From contig JAJFVL010000022.1 of NCBI GenBank assembly GCA_021371855.1, forward strand, positions 1 through 64,000: a stretch of DNA of 64,000 nucleotides. The letters run 5' to 3'. Below the pieces are notes generated by a model. It did no database searches. It was not told the origin of the DNA and worked only from the letters and a program-made list of their open reading frames with translations. The position numbers and the translations under genes are program-made. The stretch comes from Bacteroidales bacterium (GTDB lineage Bacteria; Bacteroidota; Bacteroidia; Bacteroidales; VadinHA17). Position 1 is the first letter of the stretch. Every line of letters starts with the position of its first letter. This document shows, piece by piece, positions 26,744 through 35,042 of this stretch.

Positions 26744-26764
26744 ATAAAAAGCCCAGTGGCTAAT

Positions 26765-27352
26765 AAATAGGACTCTGAGCGGTCAGCACGACCCAGCGAT
26801 GAGTCGGTGTTGAACTACAACCCTCCGGATTAAGAGCTATGTACTTGAAGACGTTTTTTAATTTTTTTTGAAGGAAAACAGATTAACCGTCAATCGAGGT
26901 TTTGGAAGTTATTTGTTTTTTAGCCAATCCCAAAGATGAAGCTGTAAAAAAAGGCAGCGTTTTATTCATTTTTTGCTCACTGTAAGACATACCTTTCCAT
27001 GTAGCATCATTAGCGCCCCGGGGATTTGTTAATCAAGACTATTACAGTTATTGATCAGGAAAATACCAACCGTGGAACGGATGCACTCCTTTCTCCGCTC
27101 TACGCTCTGTGTACGCTCTGTGCTCTGTACTCTATGCCCCATACTCTGTGCCGGCCACATTTTTAACCCTGTTCATAACTTGCTACAAATATCTGAATAT
27201 CATTGCAGCTTCTTTGGTAAATTTATCAGGCTGATACAATCAGTGAAGAAATGAGGTGTTGGTTTTTGTAGTGCGCTATTTATCTGAAAAAATAAACATT
27301 ATTATATATAATAAAAGCATAATATGTGGAATAAAAGTAACTATATAAACAT
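26765..27352. other. Non-coding spacer between cassette-like units 1 and 2
   Basis: No gene recognised. At 27080-27155 there is a degenerate tandem run of CTCTGTG-like words (CGCTCTGTG, GCTCTGTG, ACTCTGTG). The stretch at about 26811 reads GTTGAAC, but no matching partner arm was found. A short open stretch on the minus strand near 26900-27030 has no start and no recognised family. Confidence 0.4.
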
Positions 27353-27394
27353 GTTACAAGCCATTCGAGACAACCCCTACTGACAAATAAAAAT

Positions 27395-28042
27395 ATGACA
27401 TCACAGGAATTAATAAACGAAATATTCAACAAACTGGATGAATGGAGATTCTTACCAGCTTATCAATTGGAGCGACGTGTAGACATATTTTTCGCTTTAT
27501 ACCTGAAAGAAATTATCAAGAAAAGATTTAAAGAGGAGATTGAGTTAATCATCCCTGAATTTCCAGTCAGAATTGGGAATCTCTATAAGAACAAAAGATT
27601 AGATAATCCAAATCTTTCCTTCAAAATTGACTATGTCGGAGTATGCAAAGAATCAGATAAAGTATTCCTTATCGAATTAAAAACGGATGATGGTTCAAGA
27701 AGAGAAAAACAAGATTGGTACCTCGAAATGGCTCAGAAGAACAACATCGTAGATTTGGTAGATGGAATACTAGATATTTACAAAGCAACAAGTTCCAAAA
27801 AAAAATATGACAATCTAATTTCATTGCTTACAAAAATTAATTGGATTGATAAAAAGACCATGACAAACATTTCTCATGACTCAGAGATAATAATTCTTTA
27901 CATACAACCGACAGCAAAGGATTCTGGGAAAAACATTGTAACTTTCAATAATATAATCGAATACCTTTCAGAACATGAAGATGATTTTACAAAAAGATTT
28001 ATTCAATCTCTTAAAAAATGGATAAATAATCCTAATGAATAA
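27395..28042 (+). CDS. PD-(D/E)XK-like nuclease, hypothetical
   Basis: A 215-residue soluble protein. Residues 74-97 read as a beta-hairpin with a PD-(D/E)XK-type active site: Asp79 in FKIDYVGV, then Glu94 and Lys96 in VFLIELKTDD. An upstream acidic helix (QLERRVDIFF, Glu26) fits the core fold. The order acid, hairpin, E-x-K, then a helix with a conserved Gln/Lys (EKQDWYLEMAQ) resembles nucleases of restriction and defence systems. No homologous family was recognised by name. It is the first gene of a three-gene unit with a two-TM protein and a polyproline microprotein, and may be the DNA-targeting part. Confidence 0.6.
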   Translation: MTSQELINEIFNKLDEWRFLPAYQLERRVDIFFALYLKEIIKKRFKEEIELIIPEFPVRIGNLYKNKRLDNPNLSFKIDYVGVCKESDKVFLIELKTDDGSRREKQDWYLEMAQKNNIVDLVDGILDIYKATSSKKKYDNLISLLTKINWIDKKTMTNISHDSEIIILYIQPTAKDSGKNIVTFNNIIEYLSEHEDDFTKRFIQSLKKWINNPNE

Positions 28043-28065
28043 TAATCTCATCAAAAATCCATAAT

Positions 28066-28563
28066 ATGATTAGACAGCAGATTTGGACCAATTTAGTCAA
28101 TACAAAATTTAAATGCATCTATCTTGGCCATTTGATCCACAGAGATAAGAGGATAAGTCTTGGGATTAATATATTCCTTGCAATCATTTCCTTATCAAGC
28201 ATCTCAGCTTGGACAATATGGAAAATTTTACCAGGATTGTTTACATCCCTTATAGCCATTTCTAATATTCTGATGGTAATTAAACCTATCCTATCTTTCG
28301 ATAAAAGAATCAAGGAGTTAAATGAAAAAATAATTCTGCTGGAGGATGTACAATTCGAATATGAAAAATTATGGTATCACTTTGAAACGAATAGAATTAA
28401 TGAAAATAAGGTATCGGAAACTTTTTTCGAAATCTACGAAAAACAAAAGAATAGTCTCAGAACATCTAGTGAGTTAATAATAGGCAAAAATAAAAAGATC
28501 ACTTCAAAAAGTGATAGTGAAACAGATAGTTACATAAGGAATCATTACGGATATACTTACTAA
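28066..28563 (+). CDS. SLATT-like two-TM coiled-coil protein
   Basis: A 165-residue protein with two adjacent hydrophobic segments at about residues 31-53 and 54-77 joined by a very short turn. A long charged helix (residues ~80-125, FDKRIKELNEKIILLEDVQFE) and a polar tail follow. Two tight TM helices followed by a coiled coil is the architecture of SLATT-type effectors described in conflict systems, thought to perforate the membrane when triggered. The assignment is by architecture only. It starts 23 bases after the nuclease gene, and the next gene begins one base after its stop. Confidence 0.55.
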   Translation: MIRQQIWTNLVNTKFKCIYLGHLIHRDKRISLGINIFLAIISLSSISAWTIWKILPGLFTSLIAISNILMVIKPILSFDKRIKELNEKIILLEDVQFEYEKLWYHFETNRINENKVSETFFEIYEKQKNSLRTSSELIIGKNKKITSKSDSETDSYIRNHYGYTY

Positions 28564-28564
28564 A

Positions 28565-28792
28565 ATGGATAATCAATTATTAAATCAGACAAGCATTGTT
28601 GATGTTTTAGAATTAACAGAGGCAGAAACCCGGATGGTAACAATTAATTCTGAAGAGAAAAAACCAGTACCTCCGCTACCACCTCCCCCTCCACCTGAGA
28701 GACGTGGAGTAGACCGACCAGAAATTAAAGGAATTCCAGATAAACCTTTTATTCCTCCACCACCACCCCCGCCTCCATCAAAAGATAAATAA
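28565..28792 (+). CDS. Polyproline microprotein
   Basis: A 75-residue protein beginning one base after the two-TM gene stop. The first ~30 residues are acidic and polar (MDNQLLNQTSIVDVLELTEA). Two proline runs follow: PPLPPPPPPERR and FIPPPPPPPPSKDK. Such runs form polyproline-II helices that bind partner domains, and they stall ribosomes unless EF-P acts, so translation may be deliberately slow. No family is known to me. The tight coupling suggests it binds or restrains the two-TM protein or the nuclease. A non-functional low-complexity frame is possible, but the ATG position and reading length argue for a real gene. Confidence 0.55.
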   Translation: MDNQLLNQTSIVDVLELTEAETRMVTINSEEKKPVPPLPPPPPPERRGVDRPEIKGIPDKPFIPPPPPPPPSKDK

Positions 28793-28814
28793 TACCTTGA
28801 TCAAATAAAAAAAC

Positions 28815-29145
28815 GGCTTGTAACACGGACGGTAGGGTTAATAAGCTTGTCACACTTTTTGCTTTTGCTCCTGCACCCAAGACAAATTCGTGATGTTCTT
28901 GCACCCGGACTCGCTCATCTGCACCCAATTAAATTCCTGCATCTTGACTAATTTCTGGCTTCGAGACAGTTTGTATCGCGACACTGCCTGCACCCAATAA
29001 AATTTGTACCATGACGGCAAAAAGTGCGCCATACCCTCCTTGCACCGTGACAGTTTACTGGCCCCGCTGCCGCGGGGTACCAGGATTGTTACCGGATGCT
29101 GTCGTCGGGTAACGCTTACTAAGCCCTACCGCCGGGCCGTTAGCG
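28815..29145. repeat. Long intergenic spacer element, copy A
   Basis: This 331-bp spacer begins GGCTTGTAACACGGACGGTA and ends CGGGCCGTTAGCG. Copy B at 46234-46590 begins GCCTGTAACACGGATGGTA and ends CGGGCCGTTGGCG, and the two also share AAAATTTGTA..CCATGAC inside. Copy A contains about five degenerate TGCACCC words in 180 bases. The ends look like R'' and R' boxes of an attC site, but the length is about three times the usual. Confidence 0.5.
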
Positions 29146-29195
29146 TTCATGATAAAAAAGGACACACGAAATAAACAACCTAAAAATAGAAAATT

Positions 29196-30272
29196 ATGCC
29201 ATTAGAAATTTTTGTACCAAATACAGGACAAGGCGATTGCACTTATGTAAGATTTGCAAATGGGAAAAACATGCTTGTCGATATGAACAAGTCGACTACC
29301 GACGTTGATATTATAGAGTTTTTAAGAGATAAAATCAAGAAAACTTATCATAGTGATATTGATAAGACTTGTAGAAGAATAAATTACTTTGTAAACACTC
29401 ATCCGCATGAAGATCATTTACGTGGAATTGCTGAGCTTGACTCGGATGAATTTTACATTGACAAGATTTGGGAATCAGATCACAGGTTATATGTTCCGAA
29501 AGAAAAACAAGCGGAATACCCTCATTATTATGCCTTTCTCAGCCTTGTAAATAAGTTAAAGAAAAGAAGTGCAGTTAGAGTATTAAAAGCAGGAAGAGCA
29601 TGCTTTGAAGAAATAGGCTCAGCGAAAATATATGTTTTTGCTCCTTCACAATACTTGACCGATTCTTCATCAAGAGAAGACATTCATAATCAATGTGGTA
29701 TTTTAAAAATTGAATATGCTGATAACTCTGTTTTATTTGCTGGTGACTCTGATCGCTCAAGTTGGGAAGATCGAATCGTACCAAATTATTCAGATGATAA
29801 AGAAATTGATGGTAAAAAGCAATCTAATCTACTAAAGTCCACAGTGCTTCATGCAAGTCATCATGGGTCAAAATACTTTTTTGTAAAAAAGAATAATGAC
29901 GATGACAAATATAAAAGGAGTATGGATAAAATAGATCCCAGATTTACTATAATACCGGTTGGAAAAGACAATAAGCATGGTCATCCTGATAAGCTCGCTG
30001 TTGATATTTATATTGAAAAGACGAAGTATAATAGAGTATTCCAGACAAAAGACGATAAATCAATCTACTTTGCATTTTTTAGCGATGGTAAAGTTCAATA
30101 TAAAAAAGGATTAAGTTATGACCAACTTGTATCAATGAAACCGGATGAATCTAAAACAATAACCAATTCTTTATATAGTTCAACTAGGACACTTTCTGGT
30201 TATATTCCAACAGACATAGAATTATCAATGCCTGTAATTATTCCGAAAACTAAACGTGAAGGTTATATGTAA
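29196..30272 (+). CDS. Metallo-beta-lactamase-fold hydrolase of a ubiquitin-like conjugation operon
   Basis: A 358-residue soluble MBL-fold protein. The metal motif is complete: THPHEDH (His69, His71, Asp73, His74), followed by VLFAGDSDRSSW and LHASHHGSKYFF for the remaining Asp and His ligands. A ~60-residue C-terminal tail follows the hydrolase core. It heads an operon with an E2-E1 fusion, a JAB peptidase and a four-TM protein; the E2-E1 gene starts two bases after its stop. In type II CBASS this position is held by a cyclic-nucleotide synthase. MBL proteins have been noted beside bacterial E1/E2/JAB genes in comparative surveys, but their role is not established. It could degrade or sense a nucleotide or nucleic acid. 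Confidence 0.8.
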   Translation: MPLEIFVPNTGQGDCTYVRFANGKNMLVDMNKSTTDVDIIEFLRDKIKKTYHSDIDKTCRRINYFVNTHPHEDHLRGIAELDSDEFYIDKIWESDHRLYVPKEKQAEYPHYYAFLSLVNKLKKRSAVRVLKAGRACFEEIGSAKIYVFAPSQYLTDSSSREDIHNQCGILKIEYADNSVLFAGDSDRSSWEDRIVPNYSDDKEIDGKKQSNLLKSTVLHASHHGSKYFFVKKNNDDDKYKRSMDKIDPRFTIIPVGKDNKHGHPDKLAVDIYIEKTKYNRVFQTKDDKSIYFAFFSDGKVQYKKGLSYDQLVSMKPDESKTITNSLYSSTRTLSGYIPTDIELSMPVIIPKTKREGYM

Positions 30273-30274
30273 TT

Positions 30275-32035
30275 ATGTATTGGTGGGAAGAAAGAAAAGA
30301 TGTGCTTGTCAGAGAAAAAACAAGACTGGATAAAAAATATCCATTAAATGATTTCCAATTTGAAATCGAAGATGGTTATTTGTGGCTAAAAGGAACAATT
30401 CATATTGAAAAGAAATTAGATTTTCATTTTCCATTTGAATTAAAATACCCAAAATCTTATCCATTTGCTCCACCGTTTATTTATCCAAAGGATAAATCAT
30501 CAGATTGGGTTCCAGGTCATCAATTCATACTAAATGGACGTTTTTGTTTAGACATCAGAGAACATAATTGGGATCCAAATTTTTCCGGTGTAGATATAAT
30601 TGAAAGTATGGCCACCCTAATAAATGCCAGAGTAGATAAATACTTAAAAAAAACAGATAAATTAAGTGTTTTGGAAGGAGTAGAACCGACGATTTTAGAA
30701 ACAAAAACAAAAGATAAAATTTGTTTATATTCTTCCATTTCTAGTCCATTCAAAAACGAATCAGGTGTTTTTAAATATTTTACACTCAATGAATTATTTG
30801 ATAATAGAATAATAATATTACCAGATTTAGATTTTAAAGACATTTTAGCATCAGCGTTTTTCAATATATGGGATATGGATATTTTTTCTGATAAAAAAGG
30901 TATCTATTTAAAAGTTAATCTATCTAATATTAACGATATTCTGGGTTGTAAAAAGATAGATGAGTTATATTCTTGTTTTGAAACAACTGGCATTATTGAA
31001 AAACAACAAATTGAAACATTAGTTACTGATAATGAAAGTTCGTACATTCTTCTTGTTGATGAGATATTAAAACCAATTGTTTTAATAAAGCTTAACAAAG
31101 CAGAATCAGACATAAAGTTTTATGGTTTGTATGAGATAGATTTTGAGAAAATATTTAATAGGATTCCAAATAAAGAAGAGAAGACTTTATTAAGCAATTG
31201 CAAGGTAACAATAATTGGCTGTGGATCAGGAGGTAGTTCAATTGCTGAATACTTAGTCAAATCAGGGGTGTCAAAATTGGTATTAATAGATTCTGAAATT
31301 TTAGAAGTTGAAAATGTTCTACGGCATACGTGTACATTAAAGGATATAGGGCTCAAAAAGGTTTTGGCTCTAAAAAATCGCCTAAAAACTATAAACCCAA
31401 TTATCGAAGTTACTACCATAGAGAAAAATATTGATTCTTTTACAGAAGAGATTGATTCAAAGATCAAGAATTCAGACTTGATTATAAATGCTATTGGGAA
31501 TTCAGAAAGTATGGTAAATGCTTATTCATATTTGAATAAAATTACTACTATACATTGTAAGGTATATCCATTTGGTTTTGGAGGTGAAGTATTAAGAATT
31601 ATTCCTGATGTTACTCCATGCTATGATTGCCTTTACAAATATTTAAATACAGAATTAGAAGAAATACCAATTCACACTGAGTTTCCGCACGATCAAACAA
31701 TTAACTACAACATAACCAACGAAGGAGAAACTATTCCAATACCATCTTTAGCAGTTGATGCAGGGTTTATCATAAATATTACTTCAAAAATGGCAATTGA
31801 GACTTTATTGTCTAGCAAGAAAGATTTGAAAAACAAACAAAATATCATTCTTTGGGGGAATAAAAAAGAATGGATTTTTAATGAAGAATTTTCTTGTTTA
31901 AAGGTTGAAACAAAGTTGAGCAAATCTTACAACAACTGTATTGTCTGTCATAACCATGATGCAATTCATAAGGAAGTAAATATGGATGAATCAGAGATGA
32001 ATGAATATTATTCAGCAATTCAGATTAAAAGATGA
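30275..32035 (+). CDS. E2-E1 fusion protein (Cap2-like ubiquitin-like transferase)
   Basis: A 586-residue protein with an E2-like domain (about 1-125), a linker, and a ThiF/E1 adenylation domain (about 305-480). The E2 catalytic cysteine is Cys91 in LNGRFCLDIREHNW, in the usual setting after YPKSYPFAPPFIYP. The E1 nucleotide loop is IIGCGSGGSSIAEYL (Gly315-Gly320), followed by LIDSEILEVENVLRH with the Asp, Asn and Arg of E1 enzymes. Two zinc pairs, Cys449/Cys452 and Cys555/Cys558, are present. By analogy with CBASS Cap2 it should charge a protein's C-terminus and pass it to a target. No ubiquitin-like protein is encoded beside it, so the modified partner is unknown; candidates are the MBL or TM protein. 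Confidence 0.88.
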   Translation: MYWWEERKDVLVREKTRLDKKYPLNDFQFEIEDGYLWLKGTIHIEKKLDFHFPFELKYPKSYPFAPPFIYPKDKSSDWVPGHQFILNGRFCLDIREHNWDPNFSGVDIIESMATLINARVDKYLKKTDKLSVLEGVEPTILETKTKDKICLYSSISSPFKNESGVFKYFTLNELFDNRIIILPDLDFKDILASAFFNIWDMDIFSDKKGIYLKVNLSNINDILGCKKIDELYSCFETTGIIEKQQIETLVTDNESSYILLVDEILKPIVLIKLNKAESDIKFYGLYEIDFEKIFNRIPNKEEKTLLSNCKVTIIGCGSGGSSIAEYLVKSGVSKLVLIDSEILEVENVLRHTCTLKDIGLKKVLALKNRLKTINPIIEVTTIEKNIDSFTEEIDSKIKNSDLIINAIGNSESMVNAYSYLNKITTIHCKVYPFGFGGEVLRIIPDVTPCYDCLYKYLNTELEEIPIHTEFPHDQTINYNITNEGETIPIPSLAVDAGFIINITSKMAIETLLSSKKDLKNKQNIILWGNKKEWIFNEEFSCLKVETKLSKSYNNCIVCHNHDAIHKEVNMDESEMNEYYSAIQIKR

Positions 32036-32484
32036 AACAAATATCAATATCATTAGATGATAACTCTAAGGAAAAAATAGTAGAGGCTCTTAAAAGATAT
32101 TCGCCAAATGAAATTGGGGGTATATTAATCGGAAATAAAGTCTCAGAGGATTATATAATTGTCAATGATGTTTCAATTTCTAATGAGAGCGGTTTATTTA
32201 ATTTTGCTTCTTTCATTAGAGACACTGTAAAAGCTCAAAAATTATTAAATGAGCATTACAAAAACTCAACTGGATTTTATGTTGGAGAATGGCATTCACA
32301 TCCAAGCTTCTCATTAAATCCAAGTGGCAAGGATATTATTACAATGAAAGGGATTATTCAGGATAAAAACTACAATGCATCGTTTGCTATTCTTATAATC
32401 GTAAAATTGAACCTTGAAAAAGAACTTGAATCAAAGGGATTCTTATTTCACAAAGAAATTAAAGAATACATTTGCTTAGAATAA
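32032..32484 (+). CDS. JAB/JAMM metallopeptidase (Cap3-like deconjugase)
   Basis: A 150-residue zinc isopeptidase of the JAB/MPN+ family. All JAMM residues are present at family spacing: Glu27 (NEIGGIL), His88 and His90 (GEWHSHPS), Ser98 and Asp101 (NPSGKD). It would cleave the bond made by the E2-E1 protein, as Cap3 does in type II CBASS. Its ATG overlaps the end of the E2-E1 gene by four bases (ATGA), so the two are translationally coupled. It is soluble, with no extra domain. Confidence 0.88.
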   Translation: MKQISISLDDNSKEKIVEALKRYSPNEIGGILIGNKVSEDYIIVNDVSISNESGLFNFASFIRDTVKAQKLLNEHYKNSTGFYVGEWHSHPSFSLNPSGKDIITMKGIIQDKNYNASFAILIIVKLNLEKELESKGFLFHKEIKEYICLE

Positions 32485-32509
32485 AAAATATAATTTAAAA
32501 CAGAACTTT

Positions 32510-33217
32510 ATGAGTGACAACAATAAAACTTACGAAAAGTATGCTCGATTGTATCCTGTAATCGTTGCTATGCTAATACCATTAATATTGTTTATAATTA
32601 TTGGGAAAGAACTTGCAAGCCTATATCTAAAACTTAATGACATTTGGAATATTTTGATTTCAATTATTCCTGCAAGCTTTATCACCACTGCGTTGGGATA
32701 CGGTGTAAAATTAGTTGCTCGTTCTACTTCTAAAAAATTATTTCAGTTTCCATTATTCAAAGAAGATGAGACCAAAATGCCCACTACAGATTATCTCCTT
32801 TGGTCGACAAAATACGCTTCCATGCAAAAAAAACAATTAATAAGAGAAAAAATAAAACAAGAAATAGGATTAGAACTGTTGGATGAAGTACAAGAAAGTC
32901 AAAATGAAAATGAAGCAAGATTACTGATAGTTGACGCTGTTTCTCAAATAAGAGAAAAAACAAGAGATAACACAATATTATTTAACTACTTATGTTCTTT
33001 TGGATTTATTAGGAATTTTCTTGGGGCTAATGTTTGGGCGCTATTAATTACAATCTTATATATGTCATATAACTTTGTAATTCCTATTGTTTCCAATAAA
33101 ATTGCTGTAGGCTCAGTTATATTTGTCGTTTTATTATTCCCTTTATTTTATATGTTCCTAAGACAGACTGGTCGAGAATATGCGCGACAATTGTTTACAG
33201 CTTTTTTAGAAATATAA
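32510..33217 (+). CDS. Four-TM protein, candidate membrane effector
   Basis: A 235-residue membrane protein with N-terminal hydrophobic segments at about 14-33 and 45-66 and C-terminal ones at about 176-195 and 199-221. A hydrophilic middle of ~100 residues (LVARSTSKKLFQFPLF through REKTRDN) is predicted cytoplasmic. It starts 25 bases after the JAB gene and ends the operon. The topology, two helices then a cytoplasmic domain then two helices, resembles the S-4TM class of predicted effectors in CBASS-related systems. The similarity is by layout only. Membrane damage on activation is an inference. Confidence 0.65.
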   Translation: MSDNNKTYEKYARLYPVIVAMLIPLILFIIIGKELASLYLKLNDIWNILISIIPASFITTALGYGVKLVARSTSKKLFQFPLFKEDETKMPTTDYLLWSTKYASMQKKQLIREKIKQEIGLELLDEVQESQNENEARLLIVDAVSQIREKTRDNTILFNYLCSFGFIRNFLGANVWALLITILYMSYNFVIPIVSNKIAVGSVIFVVLLFPLFYMFLRQTGREYARQLFTAFLEI

Positions 33218-33280
33218 TTTAAAGCAAATAGTATAATCAACTGAAAATAAAAGATATAAAATAAATCACGAAACGCTAAC

Positions 33281-33488
33281 AATGTATAAAAATAATAGCC
33301 GAAATAGTAGTAAATTCAAGGGTTGTAGCCCGCATCAACTTTTCGTGTAACTTGATAGAGAATCGCCCGAAGTCCCTTACAGTATATAGCCTCGACCGTT
33401 AAATAAACAAACATGTATATTGATTTATTTTGATCCATTGGAGGAGAAATTAAGATTAATTTAGGGAATTAAAAAATTCGTATAAGCA
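33281..33488. other. Spacer before the restriction operon
   Basis: Begins AATGTATAAAAATAATAGCCG directly after the right arm of unit 3. No gene is present. GTTAAAT at about 33399 resembles a cassette start, but no partner was found past the restriction genes. Confidence 0.35.
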
Positions 33489-35039
33489 ATGGCAAAGAAA
33501 AACGGGAACGGGTCCGAAGAACCTTTAGAAAAACAACTCTGGAAAGCAGCTGATAAACTGAGAAAAAACATTGATGCAGCTGAATATAAGCATGTGGTTT
33601 TAGGATTAATTTTCCTGAAATACATATCCGATGCTTTCGAAGAGTTGTTTGCTAAACTGAAAGCAGAAGAAGCCCAGGGAGCCGATCCAGAAGACAAAGA
33701 CGAATACAAAGCAGAAAATGTATTCTTCGTTCCAAAGGATGCGCGGTGGGGTGATTTGTTGGCAAAAGCAAAACAACCTGATATTGGTAAGTTTGTGGAT
33801 AACGCAATGGACGCGCTTGAAAAGGAAAATGCTTCTTTGAAAGGTGTTTTGCCTAAAGTATATGCTCGACAGAACCTTGATCCGACAAGTTTGGGCGAAT
33901 TAATTGATTTGGTGGGTAATATTGCCCTTGGCGATACAAAAGCCCGTAGCGCTGATGTCCTCGGACACGTTTTTGAATATTTCCTTGGTGAATTTGCCCT
34001 TGCCGAAGGCAAGAAGGGAGGACAATTCTACACCCCACGAAGTGTTGTTGAATTGCTGGTTGAAATGTTAGAACCTTATCAAGGACGGGTTTTCGATCCA
34101 TGTTGTGGTTCGGGTGGTATGTTTGTACAATCGGAAAAATTTGTAGAAGGACGAAAAGGAAGAGTAAACGATATTTCCATTTATGGACAGGAAAGTAACC
34201 AGACTACATGGCGATTATGTAAAATGAACCTTGCCATACGTGGCATTGACAGTTCTCAGGTAAAATGGAATAACGAGGGTTCATTTCTGAACAATGCACA
34301 CAAAGACCTGAAAGCCGATTTTATTATTGCTAATCCACCCTTTAACGTGAGTGACTGGGGAGGCGATTTGCTTCGTAAAGACGGACGCTGGCAATACGGT
34401 GTACCACCCGTTGGCAACGCCAATTACGCTTGGATTCAACATTTCCTTTATCACTTGGCACCCAACGGACAAGCAGGTTTTGTGTTGGCAAAAGGTTCGC
34501 TAACTACTAAAACATCAGGTGAAGGAGAAATTCGTAAAGCTTTGGTAGAAAACAACCTGATTGATTGCATTGTAAACCTTCCTGCTAAACTTTTCCTTAA
34601 TACACAAATACCCGCCTCGCTTTGGTTTATGAACCGAAACCGTACAAACGGGAAATTCCGTAATCGCAGCAACGAAATACTATTTATTGATGCCCGAAAC
34701 CTTGGCCATTTGATAAACCGCAGAACTAAGGAACTATCACCAGAGGATATTCAAGAAATTGCAGAGACTTACCATAATTGGCGTAATGTACAAACGCACG
34801 GCCGTGCGTCTCAATACGAGGATATTGCGGGTTTCTGTGCCTCTGTTCTCATAGAACGGGTAAAGGAATTGGATTACGTGCTTACACCCGGACGTTATGT
34901 TGGTTTACCCGATGATGAAGACGACTTTAATTTTAACGAACGGTTTTCGGCTCTGAAAGCTGAATTAGAAGAGCAACTCAAAGAAGAACAACAACTAAAT
35001 AAAATAATTGCCGCCAACCTTTCTAAAATTAAATATTAA
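33489..35039 (+). CDS. hsdM: Type I restriction-modification methyltransferase subunit
   Basis: N6-adenine methyltransferase subunit of a type I system, 516 residues. An N-terminal helical domain (1-150) precedes the catalytic domain. The AdoMet-binding motif I is FDPCCGSGG (residues 202-210) and the catalytic motif IV is NPPF (282-285). It works as a dimer with HsdS to methylate the recognition site and, with HsdR, to license cleavage. It opens an operon whose order here is hsdM, dinD, small ORF, hsdS, RAYT and hsdR. GC content is visibly higher than in the preceding defence units, which suggests a separate origin. Confidence 0.95.
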   Translation: MAKKNGNGSEEPLEKQLWKAADKLRKNIDAAEYKHVVLGLIFLKYISDAFEELFAKLKAEEAQGADPEDKDEYKAENVFFVPKDARWGDLLAKAKQPDIGKFVDNAMDALEKENASLKGVLPKVYARQNLDPTSLGELIDLVGNIALGDTKARSADVLGHVFEYFLGEFALAEGKKGGQFYTPRSVVELLVEMLEPYQGRVFDPCCGSGGMFVQSEKFVEGRKGRVNDISIYGQESNQTTWRLCKMNLAIRGIDSSQVKWNNEGSFLNNAHKDLKADFIIANPPFNVSDWGGDLLRKDGRWQYGVPPVGNANYAWIQHFLYHLAPNGQAGFVLAKGSLTTKTSGEGEIRKALVENNLIDCIVNLPAKLFLNTQIPASLWFMNRNRTNGKFRNRSNEILFIDARNLGHLINRRTKELSPEDIQEIAETYHNWRNVQTHGRASQYEDIAGFCASVLIERVKELDYVLTPGRYVGLPDDEDDFNFNERFSALKAELEEQLKEEQQLNKIIAANLSKIKY

Positions 35040-35042
35040 CCC

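Larger units (their letters stand above)
25127..26764. mobile_element. Cassette-like unit 1 (TM protein + MBL)
   Basis: The unit opens with GTTAGCCA (25127-25134), 58 bases before its first gene. It closes with TGGCTAAT (26757-26764), 14 bases after its second gene; one end is nearly the reverse complement of the other. Wider comparison (GTTAGCCACAAGG against the reverse of CCCAGTGGCTAAT) adds imperfect pairing. The arrangement GTT-genes-AAC is that of integron cassettes. Taken alone this unit is weak; it gains weight from the two units that follow. Confidence 0.4.
27353..28824. mobile_element. Cassette-like unit 2 (nuclease + 2TM + polyproline)
   Basis: The unit opens with GTTACAAGCC (27353-27362), 32 bases before the first gene. 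It closes with the exact reverse complement GGCTTGTAAC (28815-28824), 22 bases after the last stop. A perfect ten-base match in these narrow windows is unlikely by chance. GTT at the left and AAC at the right are placed as in integron cassette ends (R' and R''). Confidence 0.6.
29139..33280. mobile_element. Cassette-like unit 3 (MBL, E2-E1, JAB, TM)
   Basis: The unit opens with GTTAGCGTTCATGAT (29139-29153). It closes with ATCACGAAACGCTAAC (33265-33280), whose reverse complement GTTAGCGTTTCGTGAT matches with one gap and one mismatch. It contains four tightly packed genes with no internal promoter visible. At 4.1 kb it is large for an integron cassette. Confidence 0.5.

Noticed and set aside
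26770-26850. tRNA-Lys-like fragment on the minus strand (CTCTTAATC loop followed by GTTCAACAC)
   Set aside because: The would-be T-stem does not pair and no acceptor stem or D-arm could be found, so it is not a tRNA and is too weak to call an attachment site.
28850-29032. Minus-strand 60-codon frame within spacer copy A
   Set aside because: Made of the degenerate TGCACCC repeats, with no homologue recognised and not conserved in copy B.
29139-29145. Canonical integron attC site of normal length at the unit boundaries
   Set aside because: The core boxes only partly match RYYYAAC/GTTRRRY and the spacers are 330-590 bp, far longer than usual attC sites. Reported as cassette-like ends only.
29196-33217. 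Type II CBASS operon
   Set aside because: The E2-E1 and JAB genes fit, but no CD-NTase gene is present; the first gene is clearly a metallo-beta-lactamase-fold protein.
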